Assembly (NCBI RefSeq): GCF_004343775.1
Contig: NZ_PTXL01000002.1
Coordinates: forward strand, 620,001 to 684,000
DNA length: 64,000 bases
Reading direction: 5' to 3'
Source: Burkholderia sp. SRS-46
Lineage (GTDB): Bacteria; Pseudomonadota; Gammaproteobacteria; Burkholderiales; Burkholderiaceae
Shown: positions 50,876 to 59,000 of the stretch, in pieces
Layout of the letters: each line of letters begins with the position of its first letter
Numbering within the stretch: position 1 is the stretch's first letter
Made by a program: the position numbers and the translations under genes
The notes under the pieces: generated by a model
Told to the model about the DNA's origin: nothing
The model's input: only the letters and a program-made list of their open reading frames with translations
The model's database searches: none

Positions 50876-51694
50876 ATGGGTAATCCGAAGCGCGACGCCC
50901 TCACGCTGCTGTCCGCCCCCAACGAAAGCCATCCGCAATTCATCACCGCGCTCGCGCGCGGGATGGCGGTGCTGCGCTGCTTCACGCGCGGCGAGCGCTT
51001 TCTCGGCAACCAGGACATCGCGCGGCGCACGCACCTGCCGAAGCCGACCGTGTCGCGCGTCACGTTCACGCTCACGCAGCTCGGCTACCTGCATTACTCG
51101 GCGGAACTGGAGAAGTACTCGCTCGGCATCGGCGTGCTGAACCTCGGGCAAGCGTTCCTGCAAAGCAACGAGGTCGTCGACATCGCGCGCCCGTTCCTGC
51201 AGTCGTATGCGGAATACACGCAGGCAGCGGCGATGCTCGGCGAGTTCGACGGCAGGCAGATGATCCTGCTCGACGTGTGCCAGGGCGATCCGCTGTTCCA
51301 GCTGCGGCTCGAACCCGGCTCGCGCGTGCCGCACGGCTCGACCGCCCTCGGCCGCGCGCATCTCGCGGCGCTGCCGGACGCACTGTTCGAACGGTATTTG
51401 CAGACCGCCCGCGCGAGCAGCCCGCCAGACCAGTGGCCCGAGCTGGAGGCCGGGATCGTCACCGCGCGCGAAGACTACGAGCGGCTGGGCTTCTGCCTGT
51501 CGCTCGGCGACTGGATGCCGGACCTGTTCGCGGTCGGCGTGCCGATGGTGTCGGCCGATCGCTCGCGCATCCTCGCGTTCAACTGCAGCGGTCGCGTGTC
51601 GACCGTCACGCGCGAGCGGCTGATCGACGATTTCGGCCCGCGCCTCGTCGCGCTGCGCGACGAAGTGCTCGCGCGCGTCGGCGGCCACTTCTAG
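50876..51694 (+). CDS. IclR-family transcriptional regulator
   Basis: A 272-residue IclR regulator: HTH at about residues 20-75 (FITALARGMAVLRCFTRGER, then THLPKPTVSRVTFTLTQLGYL) and a GAF-like effector domain. A TAGAAT box at 50813-50818 lies upstream, inside the region where the lost synthetase gene would continue. It converges with the SDR gene at 28 bp. IclR proteins often control aromatic or fatty-acid catabolism; SDR and acyl-CoA dehydrogenase neighbours agree with that. Confidence 0.92.
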   Translation: MGNPKRDALTLLSAPNESHPQFITALARGMAVLRCFTRGERFLGNQDIARRTHLPKPTVSRVTFTLTQLGYLHYSAELEKYSLGIGVLNLGQAFLQSNEVVDIARPFLQSYAEYTQAAAMLGEFDGRQMILLDVCQGDPLFQLRLEPGSRVPHGSTALGRAHLAALPDALFERYLQTARASSPPDQWPELEAGIVTAREDYERLGFCLSLGDWMPDLFAVGVPMVSADRSRILAFNCSGRVSTVTRERLIDDFGPRLVALRDEVLARVGGHF

Positions 51695-51722
51695 TCGATG
51701 CGCGCACGGCATCGGTGCGGGC

Positions 51723-52508
51723 TCAGACCGCACTCACGCCGCCATCCACCGCCAGGATCTGCCCGGTGATGTGCCGGCCCGCCGGCGACGCGAACAACAG
51801 CAGCGCGCCGGCGAGATCGCCGTCGGCGCCGAGCCGCTGCAGCGGCGTGTGCGCGACGAGCTTGTCGACGCCCATTTCCGCGAGCAGGCCGTTCGCCATC
51901 CTGGTCGGGAAGAAACCCGGCGCAAGCGCGTTCACGTTGATCCCGTACCTGCCCCACTCGCCCGCGAGCGTGCGCGTGAAGTTCACGACCGCGCCCTTGC
52001 TGCTGTTGTACGCGATCGTCGTCATCGCGCCGGGCGCATTGCCGCGCAGCCCCGCGATCGACGCGACGTTGACGATGCGCCCGGCGCCGCGCGGAATCAT
52101 CGAGCGCTTGCCGATCTGTTGCGTCAGCAGGAACAGGCCGCGCACGTTCAGGTCGAACACCTTGTCCCACGCGTCGGCCGGGTAGTCCTCGGCCGGCGCG
52201 CCCCAGGTGGCGCCCGCGTTGTTGACGAGAATGTCGACGTGCCCGAGCTTCTCCAGCGCTTCGTCGGCAATCCGGGCGATATCGTCGTCCTGCGCGCCGT
52301 TCGCGGCAATCCAGTCCGCATCGATACCGAGCTCGGCCAGCTTGCGCTGCGCGTCGCGCAGCTCGTCGGCCTTGCGCGCGGTCACGATCACGCGCGCGCC
52401 GGCCTGGCCGAGCGTCTGCGCAAGCTGCAGGCCGAGCCCGCGAGATCCGCCCGTGACGAGCGCGGTCTTGCCCGTGAGATCGAACAGCTGCATGACGGCT
52501 TCATTCAT
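51723..52508 (-). CDS. Short-chain dehydrogenase/reductase
   Basis: A 261-residue classical SDR. The cofactor motif TGGSRGLG is at residues 19-26, NNAGA at 96-100, catalytic Ser150 in NVASIAG, and Tyr167/Lys171 in AYNSSKG. The C-terminus is the usual GQILAVDGG. It probably oxidises a 3-hydroxyacyl or alcohol substrate. The start at 52508 has GGAG at good spacing; 52664 is in frame but runs into the acyl-CoA dehydrogenase gene. It lies 34 bp after that gene. Confidence 0.92.
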   Translation of the reverse strand: MNEAVMQLFDLTGKTALVTGGSRGLGLQLAQTLGQAGARVIVTARKADELRDAQRKLAELGIDADWIAANGAQDDDIARIADEALEKLGHVDILVNNAGATWGAPAEDYPADAWDKVFDLNVRGLFLLTQQIGKRSMIPRGAGRIVNVASIAGLRGNAPGAMTTIAYNSSKGAVVNFTRTLAGEWGRYGINVNALAPGFFPTRMANGLLAEMGVDKLVAHTPLQRLGADGDLAGALLLFASPAGRHITGQILAVDGGVSAV

Positions 52509-52542
52509 CTTCAGTTCTCCGGAACAGGTGTGCGTCGCACGC

Positions 52543-54369
52543 TCAGAACCACGCGTCGCGCATGTCGAGCGGCGTCGTGTCGACACTCGCGAGCAGATCG
52601 AGCTGCGCATCCACCTTCGGCAGCTCCCAGCGGGAAAAGTAGCGGGCGGCCGCGCGCTTGCCATCGTGGAAATCGCCGCCTTGCCCGCGCGCGGCCAGCG
52701 TCACGTCGAGCCACAGCCACGCGACGACGAGATGGCCGAATGCCTCCAGATAGACGCTCGCGTTCGCGAGCCGCGCCTGCGGATCGCCGATCGCGCCCAA
52801 CTGGCGCGTGACGTCGCGGAGCCTTGCCCAGCGCAGCGCCAGCGCCTCGGCCTGCGCGCACGCGTCGCCGTCCGCGGCCCGTGCGCGCGCGACGGTCGCC
52901 GCGATACGCGCGTCGAGCGCGCGCAGCGCGGCGCCGTCGTCCTGCGCGACCTTGCGGCCCAGCAGGTCGAGCGCCTGGATGCCGTGCGTGCCTTCGTGGA
53001 TCGGGTTGAGACGATTGTCGCGATAGAGCCGCTCGACCGCGTAGTCGCGCGTGTAGCCGTAGCCGCCGTGCACCTGGATCGCGAGGTCGTTCGCGGCGAG
53101 GCACCACTGCGACGGCCAGCTCTTCGCGATCGGCGTGAGGATGTCGAGCAGGCGCTCGGCTTCGGCGCGCGCCTGCGCGTCGGCGTGCGCGCGCGCGTCG
53201 TCGACGAGCCGCGCGCAGTACAGGATCAGCGCAAGGCCGCCTTCGACGTACGCCTTCTGCGCGAGCAGCATCCGGCGCACGTCCGGGTGCGCGACGATCG
53301 GCGCCTGCGGCGCGGCGGCATCCTTGCCGGCCGGCCCGAGCGGGCGCCCTTGCGGCCGGTTGCGCGCATAGTCGAGCGCGTGCAGGTAGCCCGTGTAGCC
53401 GAGCGCCACCGCACCCGCGCCGACACCGATGCGCGCCTCGTTCATCATGTGGAACATGTACGCGAGGCCATGGTTCGGCGCGCCGACCAGATAGCCGATC
53501 GCGCCCGCGCGGCCTTCGGGGCGATACCGCGTGCCCTCCCCGAAGTTCAGCAGGCAGTTGGTCGTGCCGCGATAGCCCATCTTGTGGTTCAGCCCCGCGA
53601 GCACCACGTCGTTGCGCTCGCCGCGCGCACCGCCCTCGCCCGGCAGAAACTTGGGCACGACGAACAGCGAGATGCCGCGCGTGCCGGGCATCAGCCGGCC
53701 GTGCTCGTCGGGAATTTTCGCGAGCACGAGGTGGACGATGTTCTCCGCCAGTTCGTGCTCGCCGCCGGAGATCCACATCTTGTTGCCGGTGAGCCGGTAG
53801 CGCGGGCCGAGCGGCGATTCGCACTCGAAATCCGCGCGCGTCGCGATGTCGGACAGCGACGATCCCGCCTGCGGTTCGGACAGGCACATCGTGCCGAGGT
53901 AGCGCCCGTCCAGCTCGGGACGCGCGAATGCGTCGATCTGCGCGGGGCTGCCGTGCGCGACGAGCAGGTTCGCGTTGGCGACGGTCAGGAACGGATAGGC
54001 GGCCGTCGCGATGTTCGCGGCCTGGAAAAACAGGAACGATGCCGCTTCGACGAGCTTTGGCAGCCGCATGCCGCCGAACGCCTCTTCATGGCCCGCGGCG
54101 ATCAGGCCGGCGTCGGCGAACGCGCGCACGGCCGGCGCGACTTCGGGAATCAGCGTCACGCGCTCGCCGTCGAAATGCGGCTCCTCACGATCGCCGCGCG
54201 CCGCGTGCGGCGCGAACCGGTCCGCTGCGATCCGCTCGCTCGTGTCGAGCACCGCGTCGAACGTTTCGCGATTGTGCTCCGCGTAGCGCGGCAATGACGC
54301 AAGCGCTTCGGCATCGAGCCAGTCGTACAGCAGGAACGCGAGGTCGCGCCGCGACATCAGCAGGCTCAT
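52543..54369 (-). CDS. Acyl-CoA dehydrogenase, long form
   Basis: A 608-residue acyl-CoA dehydrogenase of the extended (C-terminal-domain, AidB/FadE5-like) type. FAD and substrate segments TMCLSEPQAGSSLSDI, YRLTGNKMWISGGEHEL and GFGY-type QVHGGYGYTRDYAVERLYRD are clear. The catalytic-base segment is PIHEGTHGIQALDLLGRK. It oxidises acyl-CoA to enoyl-CoA and passes electrons to ETF. The start at 54369 follows GGGGAGG and overlaps the stop of a short upstream ORF by 4 bp. It precedes the SDR gene, so the two probably act in one beta-oxidation-like path. Confidence 0.93.
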   Translation of the reverse strand: MSLLMSRRDLAFLLYDWLDAEALASLPRYAEHNRETFDAVLDTSERIAADRFAPHAARGDREEPHFDGERVTLIPEVAPAVRAFADAGLIAAGHEEAFGGMRLPKLVEAASFLFFQAANIATAAYPFLTVANANLLVAHGSPAQIDAFARPELDGRYLGTMCLSEPQAGSSLSDIATRADFECESPLGPRYRLTGNKMWISGGEHELAENIVHLVLAKIPDEHGRLMPGTRGISLFVVPKFLPGEGGARGERNDVVLAGLNHKMGYRGTTNCLLNFGEGTRYRPEGRAGAIGYLVGAPNHGLAYMFHMMNEARIGVGAGAVALGYTGYLHALDYARNRPQGRPLGPAGKDAAAPQAPIVAHPDVRRMLLAQKAYVEGGLALILYCARLVDDARAHADAQARAEAERLLDILTPIAKSWPSQWCLAANDLAIQVHGGYGYTRDYAVERLYRDNRLNPIHEGTHGIQALDLLGRKVAQDDGAALRALDARIAATVARARAADGDACAQAEALALRWARLRDVTRQLGAIGDPQARLANASVYLEAFGHLVVAWLWLDVTLAARGQGGDFHDGKRAAARYFSRWELPKVDAQLDLLASVDTTPLDMRDAWF

Positions 54370-54473
54370 CGCGCGGCCTCCCCGCGTGTGCGAACCGCTG
54401 CAGGCCGCCGTTCGCATCGCGCGCTACGCGCATCTGCGTCGGCAAGCGTGCGCTCGATCGATGCATGCTCCAT
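54366..54473 (-). CDS. Small upstream ORF coupled to acyl-CoA dehydrogenase
   Basis: A 35-codon ORF starting MEHASIERTLADADARSARC with AGGAG eight bases before its ATG. Its stop overlaps the acyl-CoA dehydrogenase start in an ATGA arrangement. The peptide has no known family and is arginine-rich. It may be a leader peptide that couples translation, or the stub of a lost gene. Confidence 0.4.
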   Translation of the reverse strand: MEHASIERTLADADARSARCERRPAAVRTRGEAAR

Positions 54474-54515
54474 CACGTGTATCTCCTGTCGGGCGGCACG
54501 ATCGCGCGCGCCCGC

Positions 54516-54546
54516 TAGTTCCGTCTGGCAAAACTTGATGAATGGC
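54516..54546 (+). repeat. 31-bp direct repeat, copy A
   Basis: TAGTTCCGTCT, four variable bases, then AAACTTGATGAATGGC. It matches copy B (54692-54722) at 26 of 31 positions. It lies about 45 bp before the small ORF at 54473, in the promoter of the acyl-CoA dehydrogenase unit. Confidence 0.65.
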
Positions 54547-54691
54547 ACTGTGGCCGGAAAAGCTGCCGAAAAATTTAGCACCGTCGTTCGAAAATCGCAA
54601 TGCTCGATTCGCGACACATGAATATTTGCGCTTTTGCAATAATTTGGCCAATTCCGTTGGTGCGCTGTGTGACCGGCTCGCTGCGTGTTGT

Positions 54692-54722
54692 TAGTTTCGT
54701 CTATAGAAACTTGATGAATGGC
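54692..54722 (+). repeat. 31-bp direct repeat, copy B
   Basis: TAGTTTCGTCT, four variable bases, then AAACTTGATGAATGGC, 176 bp from copy A. Same orientation. The perfectly kept 16-base right half suggests a protein binding site or a short duplicated element. Confidence 0.65.
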
Positions 54723-54842
54723 GCGAGCACGGAACGGCAGACGGGAATTGGGGGAAGGCGCCATGCGGAGGCGGGGCGCACCGGCCGGGGCCGTGAGCGG
54801 CCCCGCAGAACGGCCAAGGCCTGTTCACGCGAACAACGGGCG

Positions 54843-55274
54843 CTAGCCGTTGTCCTCGAGCACGAGGAAGACCGCCGCGGCGCTGGCCACCGGCGTGGCG
54901 CCGACCTTGATCACGGCGTTGGCAAACGCGAGGCGCCGCCCTGTCTTGACGATGCTGACGTGCGCCTCGACCCAGTCGCCCTTTTGGGCGGTGCCGACAT
55001 AATCGATCGTCAGGCTCGTCGTGATCATGCGCAGCGGCGGCGTTTTCGACATGCTGGTGACATAGCCGATCGACACGTCGGCCAGGGTCGCGACCAACCC
55101 GCCATGAACGGTTCCCGACGCATTGGTGTGCTTGTCATGCACCCGCAGCCCGACCACGAACCCGTTGTCCATTGGCTTGTAGAAATACGGGCCCGTCGCA
55201 TCGAGAAACGGGCTGGTGCGAAAGAGCGGCTGGAACCCTTCTGCGCCGCCCGCCTCATCGGGGCGCGACGTCAT
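54843..55274 (-). CDS. PaaI-type hotdog thioesterase
   Basis: A 143-residue hotdog-fold thioesterase. The family segment GTVHGGLVATLADVSIGYV (residues about 53-71) gives the HGG turn and the catalytic aspartate; SLTIDYVGTAQKGDWVEAHV is the second conserved strand pair. It hydrolyses acyl-CoA or aryl-CoA thioesters. The start at 55274 follows GGGAGG and overlaps the stop of the 46-residue ORF by 4 bp; 55337 is in frame but adds no domain. Confidence 0.9.
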   Translation of the reverse strand: MTSRPDEAGGAEGFQPLFRTSPFLDATGPYFYKPMDNGFVVGLRVHDKHTNASGTVHGGLVATLADVSIGYVTSMSKTPPLRMITTSLTIDYVGTAQKGDWVEAHVSIVKTGRRLAFANAVIKVGATPVASAAAVFLVLEDNG

Positions 55275-55411
55275 GCGGCCTCCCGATCCCGATGCGCCGG
55301 CGGGAGGTCGCGAGCCGTCGCCAGCATCATGGTGCAACGTGCTTCGCTGTCGCCCCGGCCCGAATAGACGACGTGCGGATCACGTGCGCCATGTTCGTTC
55401 TGCGGTGTCAT
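55271..55411 (-). CDS. Small ORF, 46 residues, between MerR regulator and thioesterase
   Basis: The ORF (MTPQNEHGARDPHVVYSGRG at the start) has a strong GAGGAGG ribosome site and overlaps both neighbours by 4 bp with ATGA junctions. No family is recognised. The overlaps on both sides argue that it is translated. It may be a small protein or the remains of a larger enzyme. Confidence 0.5.
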   Translation of the reverse strand: MTPQNEHGARDPHVVYSGRGDSEARCTMMLATARDLPPAHRDREAA

Positions 55412-55845
55412 GCCTTGCTCCTCCTCTTGCCGGCCGGGCCGGCATCGGTGCCGCGCCGCGATCGCGCACGGGGGAACCCCGGCTTCTTGCCGGCCCGCTG
55501 CTCGCGCTCGCGGAACCAGTCGATATGCGAAACCAGGTGCGTACGCAAAGCATGCTGTTTCGCGATCTCCGTATCGATCTCGGCAATCCGGCCTTCCAGC
55601 ATCGCGATCATCCGCGCCGCAGTCAGGACCTTGCTGCGATAGGCCGGCAAGACTTCGGCGATCTGCTTGAGCGAGAACCCGCACTGCCGCGACATGACGA
55701 TGAATCTCAGTTCACGTATCACGCCCTCGTCGAATTCTCGATAGCCGGACGGACGCCGACGCGCCGCGATCAGGCCGAGGCTCTCGTAATGACGGATGGC
55801 GTGGGTGGACACGCCCGCGCGGCTGGCAAGTTCCGATATCTGCAT
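55408..55845 (-). CDS. MerR-family transcriptional regulator
   Basis: A 145-residue MerR regulator. The HTH is QISELASRAGVSTHAIRHYESLGLI (residues 2-26) with wing RRRPSGYREFDEGVIRELRFI. A coiled coil (about 80-118) and a basic tail rich in Arg/Lys follow. There is no cysteine in the metal-site positions, so a small-molecule or redox role in the SoxR/CueR sense is unlikely. It heads a three-ORF operon with the 46-residue ORF and the thioesterase. Confidence 0.92.
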   Translation of the reverse strand: MQISELASRAGVSTHAIRHYESLGLIAARRRPSGYREFDEGVIRELRFIVMSRQCGFSLKQIAEVLPAYRSKVLTAARMIAMLEGRIAEIDTEIAKQHALRTHLVSHIDWFREREQRAGKKPGFPRARSRRGTDAGPAGKRRSKA

Positions 55846-55881
55846 GCGGAGAACGTTAGCAGGCTTTGGGTAACCCGAAGG

Positions 55882-57093
55882 TTAGCGCCCTGCTCCGCGG
55901 CCCGGCAGTTTTCTCGCGACAGTGCCCCCGAGACCGATGACGGCGATCACCACGGCCAGCAGGCAAACCGCGCTCCACCCATGGCGCGCCAGGATCGCCG
56001 GCCCGACGATCGAACCCGCCGCACCGGCTGCGTAATACGCAAACATGTAGATGCTGTAGATCCGGCTACGCGACGCTGCGTCGATCGCCAGGAGCCGCGT
56101 CTGGTTCGCGACCTGGGCAGAAAAGCAGCCGACGTCGAATAGCACCACACCCACCGCGAGGCCCGGGATGGACGACGAAGCCGACCACATGATCGCCACG
56201 CCCGCGATGACCAGCAGGAACCCTCCGCCGATCACCGGCCTCGCCCCCCAGCGATCGGCCGCCCGGCCGGCCGCGCGCGTTGCAAGCAATCCCAACGCGC
56301 CCGCGAACCCGAACATGCCGGCCTGCGCAGCGCTGAGGTTGAGCGGCGGCCCCGCGACGGCAACCACGAGCGTGACCCAGAGCATGCTGAACACGAAAAA
56401 CCAGCATGCGCCGACGAACATGCCCTCGCGCAGCAACGGATAGCGCCACACCAGTGCCGGCAACGAGCCGAGCAGTTCCCGATAGCGCCCGTTGCTGCGT
56501 GCGCGGTCCGCCGGCAGCAATCGATGCGTCAACACCGCGAGCACCAGCGCGATGGCGGCGCTCGCCACGAGCATCACGCGCCAGCCGGCATGCTCGGACA
56601 GCGCACCGCCGACAAAGCGGCTCAGCAGGATGCCCGCCGACATGCCGGTGCCCACGGTTCCCACCGCCTTGCCCCGCTCATCCGGCGGCGCGGCGTGAAA
56701 TGCAACGGTAGCGAGATGGACGGCGTTCGTTGCCATCGCGCCGATCACGCAGCCCGACAGCGCCAATGCCGGGAGCGACGGCGCGAGTGCAGCCAGGCCG
56801 AGCGCAACCGTCAGCATGACGAACTGATGGAATACCAGCCGTGACGGTGAAACCGTGTCCCCGAGCGGAACCAGCAGGAGGATGCCGAGCATGTAGCCGA
56901 TCTGCATGCTGCCCGCGACCATGCCCGTCGACGCGAGCGACGCATGGAATGCGCGTGCGATTTCCGGGAGCGCGGGCTGGAGCGTGTAATTGTTCGCGAT
57001 CGCCACGCCGGCGGCGGTCGCGATGAAGGCACTCAACCCGCGCGCGGACGCCTTGGCGACCGCTCGATCATTGTCCTGCCGCAATGTGCTCAT
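55882..57093 (-). CDS. MFS transporter, DHA1 type
   Basis: A 403-residue twelve-helix exporter. It opens FIATAAGVAIANNYTLQPAL, and motif A lies at PLGDTVSPSRLVFHQFVMLT. The second half has RAAGRAADRWGARPVIGGGFL. It belongs to the YnfM/YjiJ-like drug efflux group and lies in the inner membrane. It starts 6 bp after the Rid-family gene ends, so both share the promoter that holds the large inverted repeat. Confidence 0.9.
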   Translation of the reverse strand: MSTLRQDNDRAVAKASARGLSAFIATAAGVAIANNYTLQPALPEIARAFHASLASTGMVAGSMQIGYMLGILLLVPLGDTVSPSRLVFHQFVMLTVALGLAALAPSLPALALSGCVIGAMATNAVHLATVAFHAAPPDERGKAVGTVGTGMSAGILLSRFVGGALSEHAGWRVMLVASAAIALVLAVLTHRLLPADRARSNGRYRELLGSLPALVWRYPLLREGMFVGACWFFVFSMLWVTLVVAVAGPPLNLSAAQAGMFGFAGALGLLATRAAGRAADRWGARPVIGGGFLLVIAGVAIMWSASSSIPGLAVGVVLFDVGCFSAQVANQTRLLAIDAASRSRIYSIYMFAYYAAGAAGSIVGPAILARHGWSAVCLLAVVIAVIGLGGTVARKLPGRGAGR

Positions 57094-57099
57094 GCCGGG

Positions 57100-57492
57100 C
57101 TACGCGTCGCGATCACGCTTCACGGCCGTGAGTTCGATTTCGATCAGGATCATCGGATCGACGAACGGCGCAACGTGCAACAACGCAAGCGCCGGACGGA
57201 TATCGCCGAAAACCTCTCCATGCGCGCGCCCCGCCTCCTTCCAGTTATCGATGTCGGTGACATAGAGACGGCTCTGAACGACATCCTCGAATCCGAAGCC
57301 GGCATCGGTCAGCACGCCGCCGAGCTTGTGCAGGATGTTCCTCGTCTGGGAATACAGGTCGCCCCCGACAATCGAACCGTCCGGGTCGCTCGACGCGGTG
57401 GCCGAGATATACAACGTGTTGCCTGCCTGTACTGCCCGCGAATAACCGATCGTCGCTTCCCAGCTCGAGCCGGACGAATACAGCTTGTGCAT
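57100..57492 (-). CDS. Rid-family protein lacking the catalytic arginine
   Basis: A 130-residue YjgF/YER057c/UK114-like protein: YSRAVQAGNTLYISATAS and YSQTRNILHKLGGVLTDAGFGFEDVVQSRLYVTDI are family patterns. In archetypal RidA an arginine follows the Pro-Ala of the 'PAR' strand; here the sequence is RPALALLHVAPF, with Leu102 in that place. Members without this arginine (Rid4-7) are not expected to hydrolyse 2-aminoacrylate. The start at 57492 follows GGAG. It is co-transcribed with the MFS gene. Confidence 0.88.
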   Translation of the reverse strand: MHKLYSSGSSWEATIGYSRAVQAGNTLYISATASSDPDGSIVGGDLYSQTRNILHKLGGVLTDAGFGFEDVVQSRLYVTDIDNWKEAGRAHGEVFGDIRPALALLHVAPFVDPMILIEIELTAVKRDRDA

Positions 57493-57531
57493 GATGCGTT
57501 CTCCGTCAGGTGAAATATCGCCATACATTTA

Positions 57532-57569
57532 ACTACCGCAGTAGTTTATACACAAACTACTGCGGTAGT
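57532..57569. promoter_or_regulatory. Perfect inverted repeat, 16-bp arms: probable TrmB-type operator
   Basis: ACTACCGCAGTAGTTT (57532-57547), six bases, then AAACTACTGCGGTAGT (57554-57569). Each arm is itself a partial palindrome (ACTAC-N4-GTAGT), so the site may hold two dimers 24 bp apart. It lies between the Rid gene (start 57492) and the TrmB gene (start 57607). Confidence 0.75.
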
Positions 57570-57606
57570 GTAGTCGGTCACCAGGTCGTGTGCTAGTCTT
57601 TCGGGC

Positions 57607-58437
57607 ATGACAACGAACATTTCAGATGACCTGATTCAGGCATTGATCCGCGTCGGATTTTCACAGTACGAATCCCGGGCCTATTGCGCACTGCTGCGTC
57701 GCTCGCCCCTCAACGGACATGAAGCCGGGAAGCTGTCGGGCGTGCCACCGTCGAAGATCTACGAGACGCTGCAGCGCCTGGAGGCGAAAGGCGCGGTCCT
57801 CCTGCATCGGTCGGAACCCGTCCTCTATGCAGCCGTGCCCTATCGCGAGGTGCTGTCCCGCATCCGCTCGGCCGTGACGCAAGATCTCGATCTGATCGAG
57901 CAGGAGCTGACGCGATTGCCGGCCACGCGCGAACCCGGCCTCGTCTGGTCGTTACGCGATAGCGTAGCCATCGTCGAAGCATTCAGAAGTGCGATAGAAA
58001 GCGCGCAAACCACCGTGTTTGCCGCGATCTGGGACGCCGAATTGCCGCTCCTGAGAAACGGCCTCGAAGCAGCATCCGCACGGGGGGTGGACGTGCATGT
58101 GGCGATCTACGGCGAGCAGACACTGGACGGGCCGCGTTGCTACGATTTGCGGGAATGTGGCGCGAGCGCGCAAAAGCGGCTCGAGGGGCGCCGCCTCTCC
58201 GTCGTCGTGGCGGACGAGAAGAGCGCGGTCACCGCGGAGTTCGGCTCGCTCGCAATCGACGAGGCCGTCATCACGAACAATCCCGTCATCAGCCTCCTTG
58301 CCGTCGAGTACGTCAAGGCCGATGTGATGGGGCGCATCCTGATCGACAAGATGGGCAAGGACGCATTCGACGCTGCATACGAGAGCCGAGACATGCGTGC
58401 ACTGCTCGGGCCTGCCGCATCGAAGGAAGGCGACTGA
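57607..58437 (+). CDS. TrmB-family transcriptional regulator
   Basis: A 276-residue regulator with the TrmB arrangement. A winged helix (LIQALIRVGFSQYESRAYCA, then SGVPPSKIYETLQRLEAKG, residues about 9-65) is followed by a short coiled linker and a C-terminal effector domain resembling the PLD-like TrmB domain. The family is best known in archaea, where it senses sugars. It faces the Rid/MFS pair across a large perfect inverted repeat and probably represses it. Confidence 0.85.
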   Translation: MTTNISDDLIQALIRVGFSQYESRAYCALLRRSPLNGHEAGKLSGVPPSKIYETLQRLEAKGAVLLHRSEPVLYAAVPYREVLSRIRSAVTQDLDLIEQELTRLPATREPGLVWSLRDSVAIVEAFRSAIESAQTTVFAAIWDAELPLLRNGLEAASARGVDVHVAIYGEQTLDGPRCYDLRECGASAQKRLEGRRLSVVVADEKSAVTAEFGSLAIDEAVITNNPVISLLAVEYVKADVMGRILIDKMGKDAFDAAYESRDMRALLGPAASKEGD

Positions 58438-58623
58438 TACATGGGCGGCACGCCGAACGAAGCCGGGGTGGCAGACGGGGTTGCATGCGTCGCCCCCACT
58501 CGACGACGGCCGCATCGAGGGCGAGTTGCCCGCGATCGCGATGGGCCATCGCGGCGGCCGTTCGCACCGACCCCGCCGGGCCCCGGCCGCTGAGTGCGAC
58601 CGGCCCTCGCGGTCGCTCCGAGG

Positions 58624-58938
58624 CTATGCGGTGATCAGGAATTGCTCCCGGTTCCTGCCCGCGATCCACAGGGGCGGCTTGCCTCGCCCCGTCCACGTCA
58701 CGCCGGTTTCCGGGTTGCGGTACTTGGGCGCGACGCGGCCGCGACGCTTTCCGCGACCGCCGCTCGATCTTGCCCGGCCAAAGATGTCTTCCGCGGAAAT
58801 GCCGTACTGAAGGACGGTTTGCCGGATCGCCTTGATCGCGTCCGCCGCTTCTCTCTTTCGCGCAATCTCGGCCGCCTCCACAACCGACTTCAATCTGGCC
58901 TGGAGCTCTTGAAAGGTTTCAGGATTCCGTTCGCTCAT
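58624..58938 (-). CDS. H-NS family nucleoid protein
   Basis: A 104-residue H-NS-type protein: a helical N-terminal oligomerisation segment (FQELQARLKSVVEAAEIARK), an arginine-rich linker (RSSGGRGKRRGRVAPKY) and the conserved DNA-binding core YRNPETGVTWTGRGKPP. It binds A+T-rich DNA and may silence acquired genes. The start at 58938 has no good ribosome site, unlike its neighbours; a longer frame to 59025 lacks support. It follows the MHS transporter by 62 bp. Confidence 0.9.
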   Translation of the reverse strand: MSERNPETFQELQARLKSVVEAAEIARKREAADAIKAIRQTVLQYGISAEDIFGRARSSGGRGKRRGRVAPKYRNPETGVTWTGRGKPPLWIAGRNREQFLITA

Positions 58939-59000
58939 TTTTATACCATTGATAGTAATGTCCACCCGGAACGATGCGACGCTCCGGCAACACGACTGGC

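Larger units (their letters stand above)
54474..54842. other. Gap with tandem repeats upstream of the acyl-CoA dehydrogenase
   Basis: No protein gene. The stretch is visibly A+T-richer (54550-54720) and contains two 31-bp repeats listed separately. Near 54787-54804 a GGGGCCG/CGGCCCC hairpin lies downstream of the thioesterase gene without a T-run. Confidence 0.5.
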
